From the NCBI RefSeq assembly GCF_000377985.1, contig NZ_KB899042.1:248001-312000 (forward strand): DNA of 64,000 nt. The letters are read 5' to 3'. The first letter of the stretch is position 1. Each line of letters starts with the position of its first letter. Shown here piece by piece: positions 8,393-17,102 of this stretch. The position numbers and the translations under genes were made by a program. Under the pieces are notes generated by a model that made no database searches, had not been told where the DNA came from, and saw only the letters and a list, made by a program, of their open reading frames with translations. This DNA comes from Sporolactobacillus vineae DSM 21990 = SL153 (GTDB lineage Bacteria; Bacillota; Bacilli; Bacillales; Sporolactobacillaceae).

Positions 8393-10087
8393 TCAGAACG
8401 TGCTGTCGTCCACCTGATCCAGCCAGCCAGACACGGCTTTCACGACGGATTCCACGCAGCCTTCTTTAAAAGGCGAGACAAGTCCCGCGGCCCTGACCAG
8501 ATCAAGAAAAGACTTGCTTCCGCCCTGCCTGCACAAATTCAGGTAGTCATTCCAGGCCGACGAATAGTCTTTCTGCGATTTTTGCCAGAACTCAAAGGCA
8601 CAGACCTGAGCCAGTGTGTAGTCAATATAGTAAAAAGGATCCTCATAAATGTGACTCTGGCGCTGCCAGAATCCGCCGCGTTCCAGATAGTCAAATCCGT
8701 CGTAGTCCCTGTGCGGTAAATACTTCTTTTCAATAACCTTCCATGCCTGTTTCCGCTGTGCCGGCGTAAATTCAGGATGCTCATAGACAACATGCTGAAA
8801 TTCATCCACGCTGACGCCATAGGGAAGAAACAGTAAAGCGCTGCTCAGATGGGCAAATTTTCGCTTCAGTGTGTCTTCCTTAAAGAACAGTTTCATCCAC
8901 GGCCAGGTGAAAAATTCCATACTCATCGAGTGAACTTCTGCGCCTTCATAGGTCGGCCAAATATATTCAGGCAGCTTCGTATGGGTTGAATAGACCTGGA
9001 AGGCATGTCCGGCTTCATGAGTCAGGACATCGATGTCTCCGGCAGTACCATTGAAGTTCGAGAAAATGAACGGAGACTCATAATCAAAAATATAGGTACA
9101 GTAACCGCCGCCTGCTTTTCCCTTCGTAGCGATCAAATCCATCAGATGATGATCCAGCATGAACTGAAAGAACTTTCCTGTCTCCGGAGAAAGTTCACTG
9201 TACATCTTTTTACCGTTTTCAATAATCCAGTCCGCATCACCCTTCGGCCTGGCATTACCTGTTTTAAAGTTGAACGGTTCATCATAATACTTCAGCCTGG
9301 TGACGCCGATACGTTTCTGCTGCCGCTCGTAAAGCCGGTTTGCCGCAGGAACCACGTACTTGCGGATCTGCTCCCGGTAGGCTTTGATCATTTCCTTGTC
9401 GTAACCGATGCGGGACATGCGGTAGTAACTGAGATCGGCATAGTTTTCAAAGCCCAGTTTATGGGCAATCTCTGTACGAATCTTTACCAGATGATCATAG
9501 ATGTCATCAAACTCTGCTTCATGTTCCGCAAAATAGCCGAAGCGTGCCTCCTGAGCGCTTTTGCGAATCACTCGATCTTCCGACTCCATATAGGGTCCCA
9601 GTTGTGCCAGAGTACGCTCCTGGCCGTCGAACGGGATCTTTGCTGCCGCAACCAGCCGTGTATACTGAGAGGCCCACTTGTTCTCCTGCTGCATCAGCGG
9701 GATAACTTCCGGCGAAAAGGACTTCACCTGCGCTTCAGCCAGGGCAAACAGCTGTTTCCCCCACTTTGCCTCAAGCTCTTTGCGGAACGGAGAAGAAAGC
9801 AGTAATTTGTAGTACATATTCGTCTTGCCTTCGAAAACCGGCATCGTCTCATCCATAAAATCATTTTCAGCTTTGTAAAAGGCATCATTGGTATTGACCG
9901 TATGACGAATTTCAACCAGATTGAATAATGTATCCAGATGCCGGCGCACCTGATTAATTCTGCCTGCCGCTTTCTCCGCTTCCGATGCCGAAGAAGCGGT
10001 TTTGAACGCTTCAAAGGCTTCTGCAAAAGCCTTGTTGCAGGCTTCGACATCAGGACGCTCGTATTTGTATTCCTCAAAAGTTGTCAA
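8393..10087 (-). CDS. M3-family oligoendopeptidase (zinc metallopeptidase)
   Basis: A 564-residue cytoplasmic zinc peptidase of family M3. The zinc motif HExxH is HEAGH (about residues 357-361) in DIDVLTHEAGHAFQVYS, with the downstream glutamate in PTYEGAEVHSMSMEFF as third ligand. The N-terminus TTFEEYKYERPDVE is typical of this oligoendopeptidase branch, which is distinct from PepF. The TTG at 10087 is preferred because GAGGTG lies seven bases upstream and the family starts there; ATGs up to 10111 lie before that site. A second M3 enzyme, PepF, is at 15201-17015. Probable role: degrading short peptides, such as those imported by the Opp transporter. Confidence 0.9.
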   Translation of the reverse strand: MTTFEEYKYERPDVEACNKAFAEAFEAFKTASSASEAEKAAGRINQVRRHLDTLFNLVEIRHTVNTNDAFYKAENDFMDETMPVFEGKTNMYYKLLLSSPFRKELEAKWGKQLFALAEAQVKSFSPEVIPLMQQENKWASQYTRLVAAAKIPFDGQERTLAQLGPYMESEDRVIRKSAQEARFGYFAEHEAEFDDIYDHLVKIRTEIAHKLGFENYADLSYYRMSRIGYDKEMIKAYREQIRKYVVPAANRLYERQQKRIGVTRLKYYDEPFNFKTGNARPKGDADWIIENGKKMYSELSPETGKFFQFMLDHHLMDLIATKGKAGGGYCTYIFDYESPFIFSNFNGTAGDIDVLTHEAGHAFQVYSTHTKLPEYIWPTYEGAEVHSMSMEFFTWPWMKLFFKEDTLKRKFAHLSSALLFLPYGVSVDEFQHVVYEHPEFTPAQRKQAWKVIEKKYLPHRDYDGFDYLERGGFWQRQSHIYEDPFYYIDYTLAQVCAFEFWQKSQKDYSSAWNDYLNLCRQGGSKSFLDLVRAAGLVSPFKEGCVESVVKAVSGWLDQVDDSTF

Positions 10088-10154
10088 TTCAGCCACCTCT
10101 TTCATCATCATCAGAACGCATTCAACTTTGACAGCGTATCACATTTTTCCATAG

Positions 10155-10188
10155 AAAGGAACGCAGGCGCGAACGATACCTGCGTTCC
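10155..10188 (-). terminator. Intrinsic terminator after the MFS gene
   Basis: A 10-bp perfect stem (10158-10167 with 10179-10188) followed, on the minus strand, by TTTCTAT, between the MFS gene and the M3 peptidase gene. Confidence 0.6.
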
Positions 10189-10236
10189 CTGAAAAAGTTA
10201 TCGTATCGGCTCGAAACAGCCGCACATTCACGACAT

Positions 10237-11484
10237 TCAGACGTGCTGACCGGCCAGTCTGTGCCGGTGCAGGTGATGGCGGCGATGATGAATCGCACCT
10301 TCAACAACCAGATGGTGAACAATCAATGCGAGCAGAACCCCGATGGCGCAGATGACGCAGACAGCAAAGACGACACCGGCCCAGCCGAAATTCTGGAGGA
10401 ACAGGCCGCCTGTTGAACCGACGACACTTGAACCCACATAATAAAAGAACAGATAGAGGGATGAAGACTGTGCTTTCTCCCTCCTATTGGCAAGAATGCC
10501 GACCCAGCTGCTGGCTACCGAGTGGCCGCCGAAGAATCCGAAAGTGAACATCGCCAGCCCGACGACTTTCAACGCCAGAGGTCCGGCAAGGGTGGTGAAA
10601 AGACCGATGATCATCAGGACCAGACTCAGGATGATCACGCCGGATTTACTGGTATGATCCGACAGGCGGCCCATCCACGTGGAACTGAATGTACCGACAA
10701 GAAAAATAACGAAGATGAAGCTGACCAGCGTCTGACTCAGATTATACGGAGGCGCCATTAGCGGAATCCCGATATAATTGTAAATCGTGACAAAGCTGCC
10801 CATCAGAATAAAGCCGAGAACGTAAAGGAGAACGAGCGGCCTCGACTCGATATTCTCAATAAAACCGACCGTTGTCCGCTTCAGCGAACTCTTTCCGGGA
10901 TCAAAATGTCTTGATTCCGGAAGCAGCAGGAAAAAAAGGACACACATGATCAGGTTTAGTAAGCCAAGCATGCCGATCGCCACATTCCATGAGAAAGCGT
11001 CGCTCAGTGTACCGACGATCAGCCGCCCGGCCAAACCGCCGAGACTGTTTCCGCTGACGTAAATGCCGATCACATAGCCGAGCACCTTCTTGTCAAACTC
11101 TTCGTTCACATAGGCCATTGCGATCGACGGATAGCCGGCGAGCAGCGCACCCTGAACAAAACGGACCGCGATCAGCAGCGGCAGGTAGTGAATCACGCTC
11201 ACAAGTATTGACAAAAATGCGGATGAAACCAGTGCAAGAAGCATGATTTTCTTACGGTCAAACATACCGGAAGTAAAAGAAACAAAAAACAGCGTGATCG
11301 CCAGCGCACCCGTTGCCGCAGAAAGCGTCAGACTGGCCGCAGCCGGTGTCACACGAAACTGACGGGCAATCATCGCGATGACCGGCTGGGTACTGTACAG
11401 ATTGGCAAACATGATAAAACTGCCGAGGAACAGGGCTGTCAGTGTTTTTTTGAAATTCCTGCTCTCGGGTGATAGATACTCCAT
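10237..11484 (-). CDS. MFS transporter (YnfM/YybF-like) with His-rich C-terminus
   Basis: A 415-residue major facilitator with about twelve membrane helices. The motif FDRKKIMLLALVSS after helix 2 matches the MFS loop signature (usually GxxxDRxGRR), and MGRLSDHTSKSGVII is its counterpart in the second half. Overall it resembles the YnfM/YybF type of putative drug or metabolite exporters. The last 26 residues are unusual: HHLVVEGAIHHRRHHLHRHR contains nine histidines and would be a cytoplasmic tail. A LysR-type regulator is transcribed divergently from the same intergenic region, as with yybE/yybF in B. subtilis, and probably controls it. Substrate unknown. Confidence 0.85.
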   Translation of the reverse strand: MEYLSPESRNFKKTLTALFLGSFIMFANLYSTQPVIAMIARQFRVTPAAASLTLSAATGALAITLFFVSFTSGMFDRKKIMLLALVSSAFLSILVSVIHYLPLLIAVRFVQGALLAGYPSIAMAYVNEEFDKKVLGYVIGIYVSGNSLGGLAGRLIVGTLSDAFSWNVAIGMLGLLNLIMCVLFFLLLPESRHFDPGKSSLKRTTVGFIENIESRPLVLLYVLGFILMGSFVTIYNYIGIPLMAPPYNLSQTLVSFIFVIFLVGTFSSTWMGRLSDHTSKSGVIILSLVLMIIGLFTTLAGPLALKVVGLAMFTFGFFGGHSVASSWVGILANRREKAQSSSLYLFFYYVGSSVVGSTGGLFLQNFGWAGVVFAVCVICAIGVLLALIVHHLVVEGAIHHRRHHLHRHRLAGQHV

Positions 11485-11554
11485 GAAACGTCCATCCTTT
11501 CTCTCTTCCTAAAAAATCTTAGCGCAGATGTCTTGATAACAGCTTATTAATTAT

Positions 11555-11584
11555 TTGAATCCTATTCATGCATATGAGTTATAT
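11555..11584 (+). promoter_or_regulatory. lysR promoter with embedded dyad (possible LysR box)
   Basis: TTGAAT (11555-11560) and TTATAT (11579-11584) are 18 bases apart. Between them lies the imperfect palindrome ATTCAT-GCAT-ATGAGT (11564-11579), which fits the T-N11-A pattern of LysR-family boxes. The placement suggests autorepression and shared control of the divergent exporter gene. Confidence 0.4.
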
Positions 11585-11653
11585 TGTGGTACATTATGTA
11601 TGAAGGCCGAGAATTTTGCAATGCCGGCCGTCATTAGTAGGGAGTGAGTTTGT

Positions 11654-12541
11654 ATGGAATGGCAGCAGATTGAATATTTTCAGAAGGTAGCGCAGCTTCA
11701 GCATATGACTAAAGCTGCGGAGGCACTGTCGATTTCACAGCCTGCGCTCAGCCGGTCAATCGCCCGGCTTGAAGAAGAATTAGGGGTGAGTCTGTTTGAA
11801 CGCCAGGGTCGGAATATCATCCTGAACCAATATGGAAAACTCTTTCTGAAGCATGCCGATCGGATATTAAATGAGATTAACATGACAAAGAAAGAGATTC
11901 AATCTCTGCTCGATCCTGAATACGGGATTGTTTCACTCGGTTTCCTGCATACCCTGGGTGTGAATATCATCCCGGATATTCTCAGCGGTTTCCAGAACCT
12001 GCATCCGAATACAAAAATTAAACTCTATCAGAATAATAACGTATCTTTGCTGAAGCAGCTTGAAAAGGGCGAAATTGATCTGTGTCTCGTCCATCATTCC
12101 ACAGAAAACCCGCATATTGAATGGGAAAAGCTTTGGGATGAAGAACTTTTTTTAATGGTCCCGGCCGGTCATCGACTGGCTCAGAAAAGTTCGGTGACGC
12201 TGGATGAAATCGGTCAGGAACCGATTATCGCCATGAAGCCAGGCTACGAGCTCAGAAAGATTGCCGATAAACTCTGCCGGAAGGTACAAATCACGCCGAA
12301 TATCACCTTTGAAAGCGAGGAGGTCACGACAATCGCCGGTCTCGTTGCATCTGGATTAGGAATTGCCCTGCTGCCTGATCAACGCGATATAGATGAAGCT
12401 AAAGTCAGAAAAGTCCACGTCCGCTGGCCGAGCTGCCGGAGAGCCATCGGCCTGTCCTGGTATGGCGACCGCTATCTCTCACCCGCTGTCCGGCGCTTTA
12501 TGAAATTTATCTTTACTTCCTATAAAGGTACCCAGTTATAA
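11654..12541 (+). CDS. LysR-family transcriptional regulator
   Basis: A 295-residue LysR-type regulator. Residues 1-65 form the winged helix-turn-helix (IEYFQKVAQLQHMTKAAEALSISQPALSRSIARLEEELGVSLFERQGRN), and residues about 90-290 the periplasmic-binding-fold effector domain (GIVSLGFLHTLGVNIIPDIL, GEIDLCLVHHS, LFLMVPAGHRLAQ, LVASGLGIALLPDQ). A GGGAGTG site precedes the ATG. It is divergent from the MFS exporter, so the likely target is that promoter; the inducer is unknown. Length is normal and no defect is seen. Confidence 0.92.
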   Translation: MEWQQIEYFQKVAQLQHMTKAAEALSISQPALSRSIARLEEELGVSLFERQGRNIILNQYGKLFLKHADRILNEINMTKKEIQSLLDPEYGIVSLGFLHTLGVNIIPDILSGFQNLHPNTKIKLYQNNNVSLLKQLEKGEIDLCLVHHSTENPHIEWEKLWDEELFLMVPAGHRLAQKSSVTLDEIGQEPIIAMKPGYELRKIADKLCRKVQITPNITFESEEVTTIAGLVASGLGIALLPDQRDIDEAKVRKVHVRWPSCRRAIGLSWYGDRYLSPAVRRFMKFIFTSYKGTQL

Positions 12542-12572
12542 GTGAAGCTCTGAGAAACCGAACGGAAGCTGC

Positions 12573-13583
12573 TTATTCATCGGGAGTGGGCGTGTGATCG
12601 GAAAATTTTTGCTCTGTCTTCGATTCAAACAGGGTTTTAAAATACTTGAAATCCGCATCGCTCAATGCATGAGAGGGATTATTGGCAGCCTGACCGTGTT
12701 TGATCTTCTGAATCGCCCGCTGCTGCTCTTCTGTATGAAACAAGCCGATAATCTTATTTGTCTCCAGAATATTGGTAAACGCGGAAGGATCGATTTTCTT
12801 AATCATCTGTTCCATCTGGTAGAGTTCATAGTGGCTGATGACCACCATGATTGTATCACGGGGAGTGCCGGTAAATCCGCCAAAACATGGAATCACAGTC
12901 ATGCCGCGATCAAACTGATCACGGATCGCTGCGACCAGTTCCTCCTTACGCCGGGTCACAATAATCACGGTCAGTTTCTGGTACTTCGTATGAATCAAAT
13001 CGATCACATAGCTGTTGACAAATCGTGAAATCAGGGTATATAAGGCAAATTGCCATTCATAAATAGCTCCCGCCAGAATGATAATGATTCCGTTCAGAAT
13101 CAAAAAATATTTTCCTGAGGACGCGTTACGGTTTCTGCGCGTCATATAAATGGCGATGATATCCAGACCGCCGGTTGAAATCCCGAATTTCAAAGCGATT
13201 CCCACACCGATCGCCGAGATCAGTCCGCCGAAAATGGAATTTAAAAGCAGATCCCGGGAGAGCGGATAAACCGGAATGACAGTCAGAAAAAATGAAGTGA
13301 GAATGACCGTGACAAAGCTGAAGAAAGTGAAGCTCTTTCCGACTTTGCACCAGCCAAGCCAGGCGATCGGCAGATTCATCAGGAGAACGAGCAAACCAAT
13401 CGGGAAGCGGACATTCAGCGCGTCGCGCAGCACATCGGCAACAAGCTGTGCTGCCCCGTTAATCCCTGCTGCGTAAACGTGTGCCGGAATTAATAACAAA
13501 TTCATGCTCAGCGCACACAAAAATGCCGCACACAATGAAATAGCCAGTTTCTTCCCCAAGTCTTCAATATAGCTGATTTTCAT
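12573..13583 (-). CDS. YitT-family (DUF161/DUF2179) membrane protein
   Basis: A 336-residue membrane protein of the YitT family: five to six N-terminal helices (DUF161: LCALSMNLLLIPAHVYAAGINGAAQL, IGLLVLLMNLPIAWLGW, NSIFGGLISAIGVGIALKFGISTGGLDIIAIYMTRR) followed by a soluble DUF2179 domain (LTVIIVTRRKEELVAAIRDQFDRGMTVIPCFGGFTGTPRDTIMVVISHYELYQMEQMIKKIDPSAF). The C-terminus is extended by about 45 polar residues compared with the second family member here (42008-42859). The start at 13583 follows GGAGAAAG; in-frame ATGs at 13604 and 13637 are alternatives. Function of the family is unknown; some members are sporulation-associated. Confidence 0.85.
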   Translation of the reverse strand: MKISYIEDLGKKLAISLCAAFLCALSMNLLLIPAHVYAAGINGAAQLVADVLRDALNVRFPIGLLVLLMNLPIAWLGWCKVGKSFTFFSFVTVILTSFFLTVIPVYPLSRDLLLNSIFGGLISAIGVGIALKFGISTGGLDIIAIYMTRRNRNASSGKYFLILNGIIIILAGAIYEWQFALYTLISRFVNSYVIDLIHTKYQKLTVIIVTRRKEELVAAIRDQFDRGMTVIPCFGGFTGTPRDTIMVVISHYELYQMEQMIKKIDPSAFTNILETNKIIGLFHTEEQQRAIQKIKHGQAANNPSHALSDADFKYFKTLFESKTEQKFSDHTPTPDE

Positions 13584-13961
13584 TTCCGATTCTTCTTTCT
13601 CCATTTCTTTTTTTAATCCATCTGCAAATAGCATCAAATCGTCCGGGCTACAAATTATAACACGCTCATAGCGGGTTGCAAGACCTGCTTCAATGATCCC
13701 CTAAAGTTCAAATTTTCCGAACAAGGTTATAGTATTGATTAGTTGCCATCAGCGACAAAACCTTGATACAATGAAATACGACCTAAGGTTACAAATCGTT
13801 CGATATTTTGTAACAATTGATCCAGATCATGTCTGGACTGCATCATTCGCTGAAAACAATCTGAACGTCATGGAAATAAACGGTTAAAGGCAGGTTAATC
13901 TTTTTCAAAATGATCCGGATTATCATGCATTGGGTAAATATGAATCAAGAGGTGATTCCCT
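13584..13961. other. Intergenic region with inverted repeats upstream of spxH
   Basis: Besides the promoter at 13743-13772, this region holds two inverted repeats: CAAGGTT (13722-13728) with AACCTTG (13759-13765), and GTTACAAA (13788-13795) with TTTGTAAC (13807-13814). The first arms flank the -35 element and the second lies just past the expected transcription start, so both could be protein-binding sites. I see no gene here. Confidence 0.4.
13743..13772 (+). promoter_or_regulatory. Probable SigA promoter for spxH
   Basis: TTGCCA (13743-13748) and TACAAT (13767-13772) are spaced by 18 bases. The predicted transcript would have a leader of about 180 bases before the spxH ATG. Confidence 0.45.
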
Positions 13962-14870
13962 ATGGCACTTCACGATGAAGGCGCTTATTGTGAAGGGACC
14001 CCCGGAAATTTAAGTTGTACACTGGATAGTCACTCGGAACGCCACTTGCCGCGTATTGAAATACTGGCATTTATTGATCCATTATGCCCGGACTGCTGGG
14101 GATTTGAACCGCTCATTAAGAAGTTCTTTGTCGAGTACCACAAATATTTCACGTTCCGGTTTTTAATGACAACGAAACATGACACGAAGAATCTTTGCCA
14201 GTTTCATCAGGCAAAGAAAATCGCCGAGGAATGGGACCGAACATCACAGCTAACAGGAATGTGCTGCGACAGCGACGTTTGGTTTGAGAATCCGCCTTCA
14301 CCTTATGCGGTTGCCATTGCCGTTAAAGCTGCCGGATTTCAGGGTCAAAACGCTGGAAACAGGTTTCTTCGCCGCATTCGGGAACAGATTTTTCTCGAGA
14401 AAAAAGGCATGAATGATTTTGATGAACTTCGTGCCGTTGCAAAAATGGCCGGGCTGAACCTGAATGAATTTGAGAACGACTTCCGTTCATGCCGTTCCGT
14501 CAAAGCGCTTCAGAGTGACCGCCGTCTGGCCAACGAGCTATCGATCACCGAGCTGCCTTCACTCGTCTTCTCGACGCTCTGCAGCGACCGCGAAGCTGTG
14601 AAAGTCAACGGACGCTATGAGTATTCGGTCTACGTCCAGATCCTGACCGATCTGCTCGGGGAAACCCCTTATCCGGCAGTACGCCCGTCGCTTACGCACT
14701 ATTTTAAGGATCAGCTTTATCTGACAACCAAGGAAGTGGCAGTTGTCTTCGACTGGCCTGAGGAAGAAGCATTGAAAGAACTGCGAAAGCTGCAGCTGCA
14801 ACAAATTATCGCTCCGGTTGCGTTAAAGAGCGGTACATTCTGGAGGTATATTACAACAGAAGCAGAATAA
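13962..14870 (+). CDS. spxH: ClpXP adaptor protein SpxH (YjbH)
   Basis: A 302-residue thioredoxin/DsbA-fold protein homologous to B. subtilis YjbH/SpxH, which delivers Spx to ClpXP for degradation. The N-terminal signature IEILAFIDPLCPDCWGFEPLIKKFFVEYHKYFTFR contains the CxxC pair Cys42-Cys45. Further family motifs are SPYAVAIAVKAAGFQG, AGNRFLRRIREQIFLEKKG and the C-terminal region with LTTKEVAVVFDWPEEEALKELRKL. A GAGGTG site precedes the ATG. The client protein Spx is encoded at 20297-20692, and the region between holds pepF, coiA and mecA as in Bacillus. No truncated hemoglobin gene (yjbI) follows, unlike B. subtilis. Confidence 0.92.
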   Translation: MALHDEGAYCEGTPGNLSCTLDSHSERHLPRIEILAFIDPLCPDCWGFEPLIKKFFVEYHKYFTFRFLMTTKHDTKNLCQFHQAKKIAEEWDRTSQLTGMCCDSDVWFENPPSPYAVAIAVKAAGFQGQNAGNRFLRRIREQIFLEKKGMNDFDELRAVAKMAGLNLNEFENDFRSCRSVKALQSDRRLANELSITELPSLVFSTLCSDREAVKVNGRYEYSVYVQILTDLLGETPYPAVRPSLTHYFKDQLYLTTKEVAVVFDWPEEEALKELRKLQLQQIIAPVALKSGTFWRYITTEAE

Positions 14871-14958
14871 GCTGTAATTATCTGCCGGGTTGCCCGATCG
14901 CTGCCATGACATGCATGATGACTTTTCGCCCGGAAAAATTTACAGCAGGGTGATCGAT

Positions 14959-15165
14959 GTGAAACAGTTGATGTGTCTGCTTGTTCTTGGCGTGGTCGTA
15001 CTCCTGTTTTATCATTTCACGCTGGCGCTGCTTCGTCTGGAGTCTCTCCTGGCTACAGGGGGTCTTTTTTTTCTTGCCATCACTCTGCTGGTCCGATTGT
15101 TCACCTGGCAGCCGAAAATGAAAACAAAACATCAAAGGATTACCCGTCCCCCCTTCAGGAGGTAG
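14959..15165 (+). CDS. Small two-helix membrane protein
   Basis: A 68-residue frame from a GTG at 14959, preceded by AGGGTGATC. It has two hydrophobic helices, LMCLLVLGVVVLLFYHFTLALL (about 4-25) and LLATGGLFFLAITLLVRLF (about 30-48), and a basic tail KMKTKHQRITRPPFRR. I do not recognise a family. It follows spxH by about 90 bases and could be cotranscribed with it. Its last codons overlap the left arm of a terminator hairpin, which is unusual but compatible with a real short gene. Confidence is limited by the GTG start and lack of homologues I can name. Confidence 0.45.
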   Translation: MKQLMCLLVLGVVVLLFYHFTLALLRLESLLATGGLFFLAITLLVRLFTWQPKMKTKHQRITRPPFRR

Positions 15166-15181
15166 CAGGTAATCCTTTTTT
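15134..15181 (+). terminator. Intrinsic terminator after the spxH transcription unit
   Basis: AAAGGATTACC (15134-15144) pairs with GGTAATCCTTT (15168-15178) and a T-run follows. The left arm lies inside the reading frame of the small membrane-protein gene. Confidence 0.75.
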
Positions 15182-15200
15182 GTCACCAACGCTATTTTGT

Positions 15201-17015
15201 TCATTGATGAAACAATAATTGTTCCGTCTCATCAAGAACCTTTTCAAAAACATCCATGGCCTGCTGAATTGGTTTTGGATCGGCCATGTCCACGCCGGCC
15301 TTCTTCAACACACTGATCGGATCATCCGAACTGCCCGATTTTAAATAATTTTTGTACCGGGCAACTGCCTCCGGGCCTTCATTCAAAATCTGTCCCGAAA
15401 GTGCCGAAGCGGCGCTGTATCCGGTCGCATACTGATAAACATAATAGTTGTAATAAAAATGTGGAATTCTGGCCCATTCCAGACCGATCTGTTCATCTAC
15501 GACAATATCCTGACCGAAATAGGTTTTGTTCAAATCATAATAAATCTTGGTCAGCAAGTCGGCCGTCAGCGCCTCACCGTTTTGTGCTTTCTGATGAATG
15601 ATGTGTTCAAATTCGGCGAACATGGTCTGACGGAAAACCGTGGCTTTAAAGCCTTCGAGCTGATTATTCAGCAAATATAATTTCTTTTTCCGGTCGTCTG
15701 TGCTGCTCAGCAGATAATGATTGAGCAGCGCCTCATTACACGTCGACGCCACTTCGGCGACAAAGATCGAATAGTCTGAATAGGGATAAGGCTGGCAGGT
15801 CCGTGAATAATAGCTGTGCATCGAATGACCAAGTTCATGGGCCAGCGTAAACGCACTATTGATCGTGTCCTGCCAGTTCAGCAGAATATAGGGCATCGTC
15901 CCGAAACTGCCGCCGGAGTATCCGCCGCTTCGTTTGTTTTGCGTTTCCCTGACATCGATCCAGCGTTTTTTGAAACCTTCACGGATCACATTCAGGTAAT
16001 CCTCACCCAATGGCGCCAGACCCTTCAGGACCAGCTCTTTCGCCTGATCATAAGTTACCTTGATCTGTGTATCGGGTACGAGCGGGGCATAAAGATCATA
16101 CATATGCAGCTCATCTGCGTTGAGCGCTTTCTTCCTCAACGCAACGTAGCGGTACATCAGCGGAAGATTCTGATGAATGGTCGCAATCAAGTTGTCATAT
16201 ACCGTTTCCGGAATATGATTGGCAAACAGTGCCGCCTCTCTCGCCGATTTGTAATGCCTTGCCATGGCATAGAAGTTGTCCCGCTTGATTTGGCCGCTGA
16301 GTGTCGATGCAAGCGTGTGTCTGAAAGCACCATAAGTCTGGTAAATCCCTTCAAAAGTTTCTTTCCTGACTCTCCGGTTGTCGCTTTCCATCAGACGGCC
16401 ATAACGTCCGTGTGTGATTTCAATCTCATTCCCGTTCTCATCCTTGATCTTCGGAAACCTCAGATCGGCATTGTTCAACATCCCGAAAGTCACCGATGAC
16501 GCATCCGTCACTTCCCCGGCTGCAGCAAGCAACGCTTCCTTCTCCGCATCCAGGACGTGCGGCCGGGTACGGGTGATCTCGTTCAATGCATGCCGATACA
16601 GCTGCAGATCCTTATTCTCAGCAATAAAGCTGTCCAGTTTTGCCGGATCAATCGCCAGTATCTCGGGAACGATGAAGGCGAGACTGCTGCCGACCACGGT
16701 TGCCAGATTCCCCGCCCTGTCGTTCAATGCCTGATAGGTTGCATCCGCAGTATTCTCATCGGATTTCATATGTGCGTAGACATACACTTTGTATAATAAT
16801 TCAGTCAATTCATCCTGCTTCTGAAGCAATGCAAAGAGTGTTTCCGCAGAATCGCCTAATCGGCCGCGGAAGCTCTCCACCTCGGTGATCAGTTCCTTCA
16901 CCTTTGCAAACGCCTTTTCCCATGAATCGGTATCCGGAAAGATCGCTTCAAGATCCCACTTCTCGTTTTCCGGGATTTTATCCCGTGTTGGCAACGCCGT
17001 TTGATTCTCAGACAA
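15201..17015 (-). CDS. pepF: Oligoendopeptidase F
   Basis: A 604-residue cytoplasmic zinc peptidase of family M3B. The zinc-binding HExxH is HELGH (about 393-397) in AFTLAHELGHSMHSYYS, and the third ligand glutamate follows in IFVAEVASTCNEALL. N-terminal helical region and the block GGSFGTMPYILLNWQ are typical of PepF, which cleaves peptides of 7-17 residues. The TTG at 17015 has GGAGGTG six bases upstream; an ATG at 17030 with CAGGAG is an alternative. Position between coiA and spxH matches B. subtilis, where pepF lies beside coiA. It likely works with the Opp importer and the other M3 enzyme at 8393. Confidence 0.93.
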   Translation of the reverse strand: MSENQTALPTRDKIPENEKWDLEAIFPDTDSWEKAFAKVKELITEVESFRGRLGDSAETLFALLQKQDELTELLYKVYVYAHMKSDENTADATYQALNDRAGNLATVVGSSLAFIVPEILAIDPAKLDSFIAENKDLQLYRHALNEITRTRPHVLDAEKEALLAAAGEVTDASSVTFGMLNNADLRFPKIKDENGNEIEITHGRYGRLMESDNRRVRKETFEGIYQTYGAFRHTLASTLSGQIKRDNFYAMARHYKSAREAALFANHIPETVYDNLIATIHQNLPLMYRYVALRKKALNADELHMYDLYAPLVPDTQIKVTYDQAKELVLKGLAPLGEDYLNVIREGFKKRWIDVRETQNKRSGGYSGGSFGTMPYILLNWQDTINSAFTLAHELGHSMHSYYSRTCQPYPYSDYSIFVAEVASTCNEALLNHYLLSSTDDRKKKLYLLNNQLEGFKATVFRQTMFAEFEHIIHQKAQNGEALTADLLTKIYYDLNKTYFGQDIVVDEQIGLEWARIPHFYYNYYVYQYATGYSAASALSGQILNEGPEAVARYKNYLKSGSSDDPISVLKKAGVDMADPKPIQQAMDVFEKVLDETEQLLFHQ

Positions 17016-17102
17016 AAACAGCACCTCCATTTTCTCCTGCCCGAACTCGGCAATTTACTTTATCCTACAGCTTTTTTGGAAATTTCGCAAAAAAGCAGGG
17101 CA

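Noticed and set aside
15816-16499. Long rightward ORF opposite pepF
   Set aside because: It is antisense to a well-conserved M3 peptidase and shows no domain of its own.
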